From JBBBNV01 sp037137075 (lineage in GTDB: Bacteria; Bacillota; Bacilli; Paenibacillales; NBRC-103111), in assembly GCF_037137075.1 (NCBI RefSeq), contig NZ_JBBBNV010000033.1, forward strand, positions 1 through 43,221: a stretch of DNA of 43,221 nucleotides, given 5' to 3'. The notes under the pieces were generated by a model. The model ran no database searches. It was not told the DNA's origin and saw only the letters and a program-made list of their open reading frames with translations. Position numbers and translations under genes: made by a program. Position 1 is the first letter of the stretch. Each line of letters opens with the position of its first letter. Of the stretch, positions 42,188-43,221 are shown one piece after another.

Positions 42188-43001
42188 TGTCATGGCTCCT
42201 CTCCGGCAAAGCGGCTCCTGTTGGGCGGACCCGCATCTCTATGGAATGATATTTGCCTTCATCATACCCGATTGTCCACCCGGGGGCAATGCTAGTCCTC
42301 CTCACGGGCGGAGACGAAGCGGTTCATGCTCCGCCCAGGCGGATTCAGACCATTTGCAGATAACAAGAAGCATCCCGCCGGAGAAGCCTGAAACCCGCTT
42401 CCCTGGGGGATGCTTGCGAATGCCCGTTCTGCCGGGCCGCCTTGGATAAGATAGCAATCATATAAGCTCGGCGGAGCTGCACAACGGGTGACCACCGCCT
42501 TCTTGCCCCAGCCTGCTTGAGGTGAGGAGAAGCACGCCGGTTCCCCGCTTTGTTTACCATTCTGGTAAAGCATCAAAAAACGGACACACACCCACCAATC
42601 GCACCGCACATCGCCCCTTCTCCCTTCTCCTCTTATGCCGAGAGAGCAATTACGCGCCCTGAACCACATTCTGCGGCGTCTGCCCCGGGGGCACATCCAG
42701 AATGGCCTGCGGGGTCACTGGCTGACCTTGCGGTACGTTTCATACGTCTGCGCGGCTGTATACGGGTCGTAATGATGTTTAAATGTCCTGTTTATCCTGC
42801 TGTCAACTGTTCCCCGCTCGGCTTGGCAAAACAAAGCACACACAGCCTGGCTCTTATCCGGGCATACTACCGGAGAGGACCCGCGGCAGCAGCGGCAGCA
42901 GCAACTTCTGCTGACTGGAGCATGTGGAGCTGCACGGCTGCAGCCTCCTGCTTTTTCGCGGCTTCCTTTCGCCGGTCCTTCATCCTTCTGGAGGTGACGA
43001 T
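42188..43001. other. Gene-poor stretch near the right end
   Basis: About 810 bp. It contains a long imperfect hairpin (42368-42415, arms AAGCATCCC and GGGATGCTT) and a possible frameshifted gene remnant (42650-42786). Long open frames here have no ribosome sites and no recognisable domains. Confidence 0.5.
42650..42786 (-). pseudogene. Possible frameshifted remnant of a small protein
   Basis: On the minus strand one frame reads KHHYDPYTAAQTYETYRK and the next frame continues GQPVTPQAILDVPPGQTPQN then VVQGA and a stop at 42650. Both pieces have protein-like composition and join if a single base is missing after the CGC AA of the Lys codon near 42730. There is no start or ribosome site, and the family is unknown. 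It may be a remnant, a sequencing error or chance. Confidence 0.25.
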
Positions 43002-43148
43002 ATGCCAAAGCACAAGTATCCGAAGTTCAAGCAGTCCGACGGCAACAAATACGCCTTCAACAATGAATTTGCCAAAGAAGTCATTGCCCGCAACACAAAG
43101 CATCCGGCACAAAACAATCCAAGCGAGGGCGTTCAGCGCGGGGACTAG
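43002..43148 (+). CDS. Small hypothetical protein (48 residues)
   Basis: A small basic, hydrophilic protein starting MPKHKYPKFKQSDGNKYAFN and ending NPSEGVQRGD. ATG 43002 has a very good ribosome site (CTGGAGGTG, 6 nt spacing), which is the main reason to believe it. The composition (Lys, Asn, Gln, no membrane segment) is like small spore or stress proteins of Bacilli, but I do not recognise the family. It stands alone near the window edge, and no terminator is visible. Confidence 0.6.
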   Translation: MPKHKYPKFKQSDGNKYAFNNEFAKEVIARNTKHPAQNNPSEGVQRGD

Positions 43149-43221
43149 TGCTTAAAATCTCAAATACCTCAACGTTAACAGGTTAATCTTACCAAGCGAT
43201 GTGATACACTGAAAGCACGAA

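Noticed and set aside
42292..42696. 134-codon minus-strand frame near the right end
   Set aside because: No ribosome site or domain, and it runs through the hairpin at 42368-42415.

Overview
The window looks like chromosome of an aerobic, Gram-positive, Paenibacillus-like member of the Bacillales. The grounds are the pheS-pheT-zapA gene order behind a phenylalanine T-box leader, strong AGGAGG-type ribosome sites, frequent TTG and GTG starts, an S-layer-homology surface protein, HxlR, YafY and AraC regulators, and a fairly GC-rich base composition. There is no phage, insertion sequence, rRNA, tRNA or CRISPR array. The genus is an inference from gene content.

Layout. 1-2951: the start of a giant ZapA on the minus strand. 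A normal ZapA domain is followed by more than 800 residues built of 14-residue (42-bp) coiled-coil repeats, and the gene runs off the window. 2952-5015: a 1-kb gene-free stretch, then a divergent doxX/hxlR pair. 5016-9051: pheT, pheS, T-box and promoter. 9337-12669: aldo/keto reductase, then a YafY/WYL regulator with a DinB-family gene. 12980-16339: a GH95 alpha-L-fucosidase divergent from an AraC regulator. 16474-23393: one minus-strand operon holding a 1624-residue cadherin-repeat protein with C-terminal SLH domains, a DUF6916-type protein and three phage tail-collar (MdpB-like) proteins.

23818-34095 is a sulfur-acquisition region, all on the minus strand. CysT, CysW and CysA form one operon without a binding protein. 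A second operon holds a serine hydrolase, a YezD-family protein, the sulfate-binding lipoprotein, an unknown 110-residue protein and an orphan SsuB/TauB-type ATPase. The two operons share a 21-nt motif just downstream of nearly identical promoters. Between them lie a genuine formylglycine-generating enzyme (sulfatase activator), a lipoprotein and a decayed carbohydrate-binding gene.

34196-43148: a YitT membrane protein; a dihydroorotate-dehydrogenase-like protein fused to an eight-helix duplicated membrane domain, followed by a truncated EamA gene; an MneP/MneS-type cation exporter; a DUF2325 protein under a Fur-like box; a SulP/STAS anion transporter; a DUF2203 protein; and a 48-residue protein. 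A short palindrome with GCGCGCGGTG arms occurs five times, always between genes.

The best candidates for something undescribed are the giant ZapA, the SLH/tail-collar surface operon and the DHODH-like membrane fusion. All functional statements come from reading motifs by eye; no database search was run.
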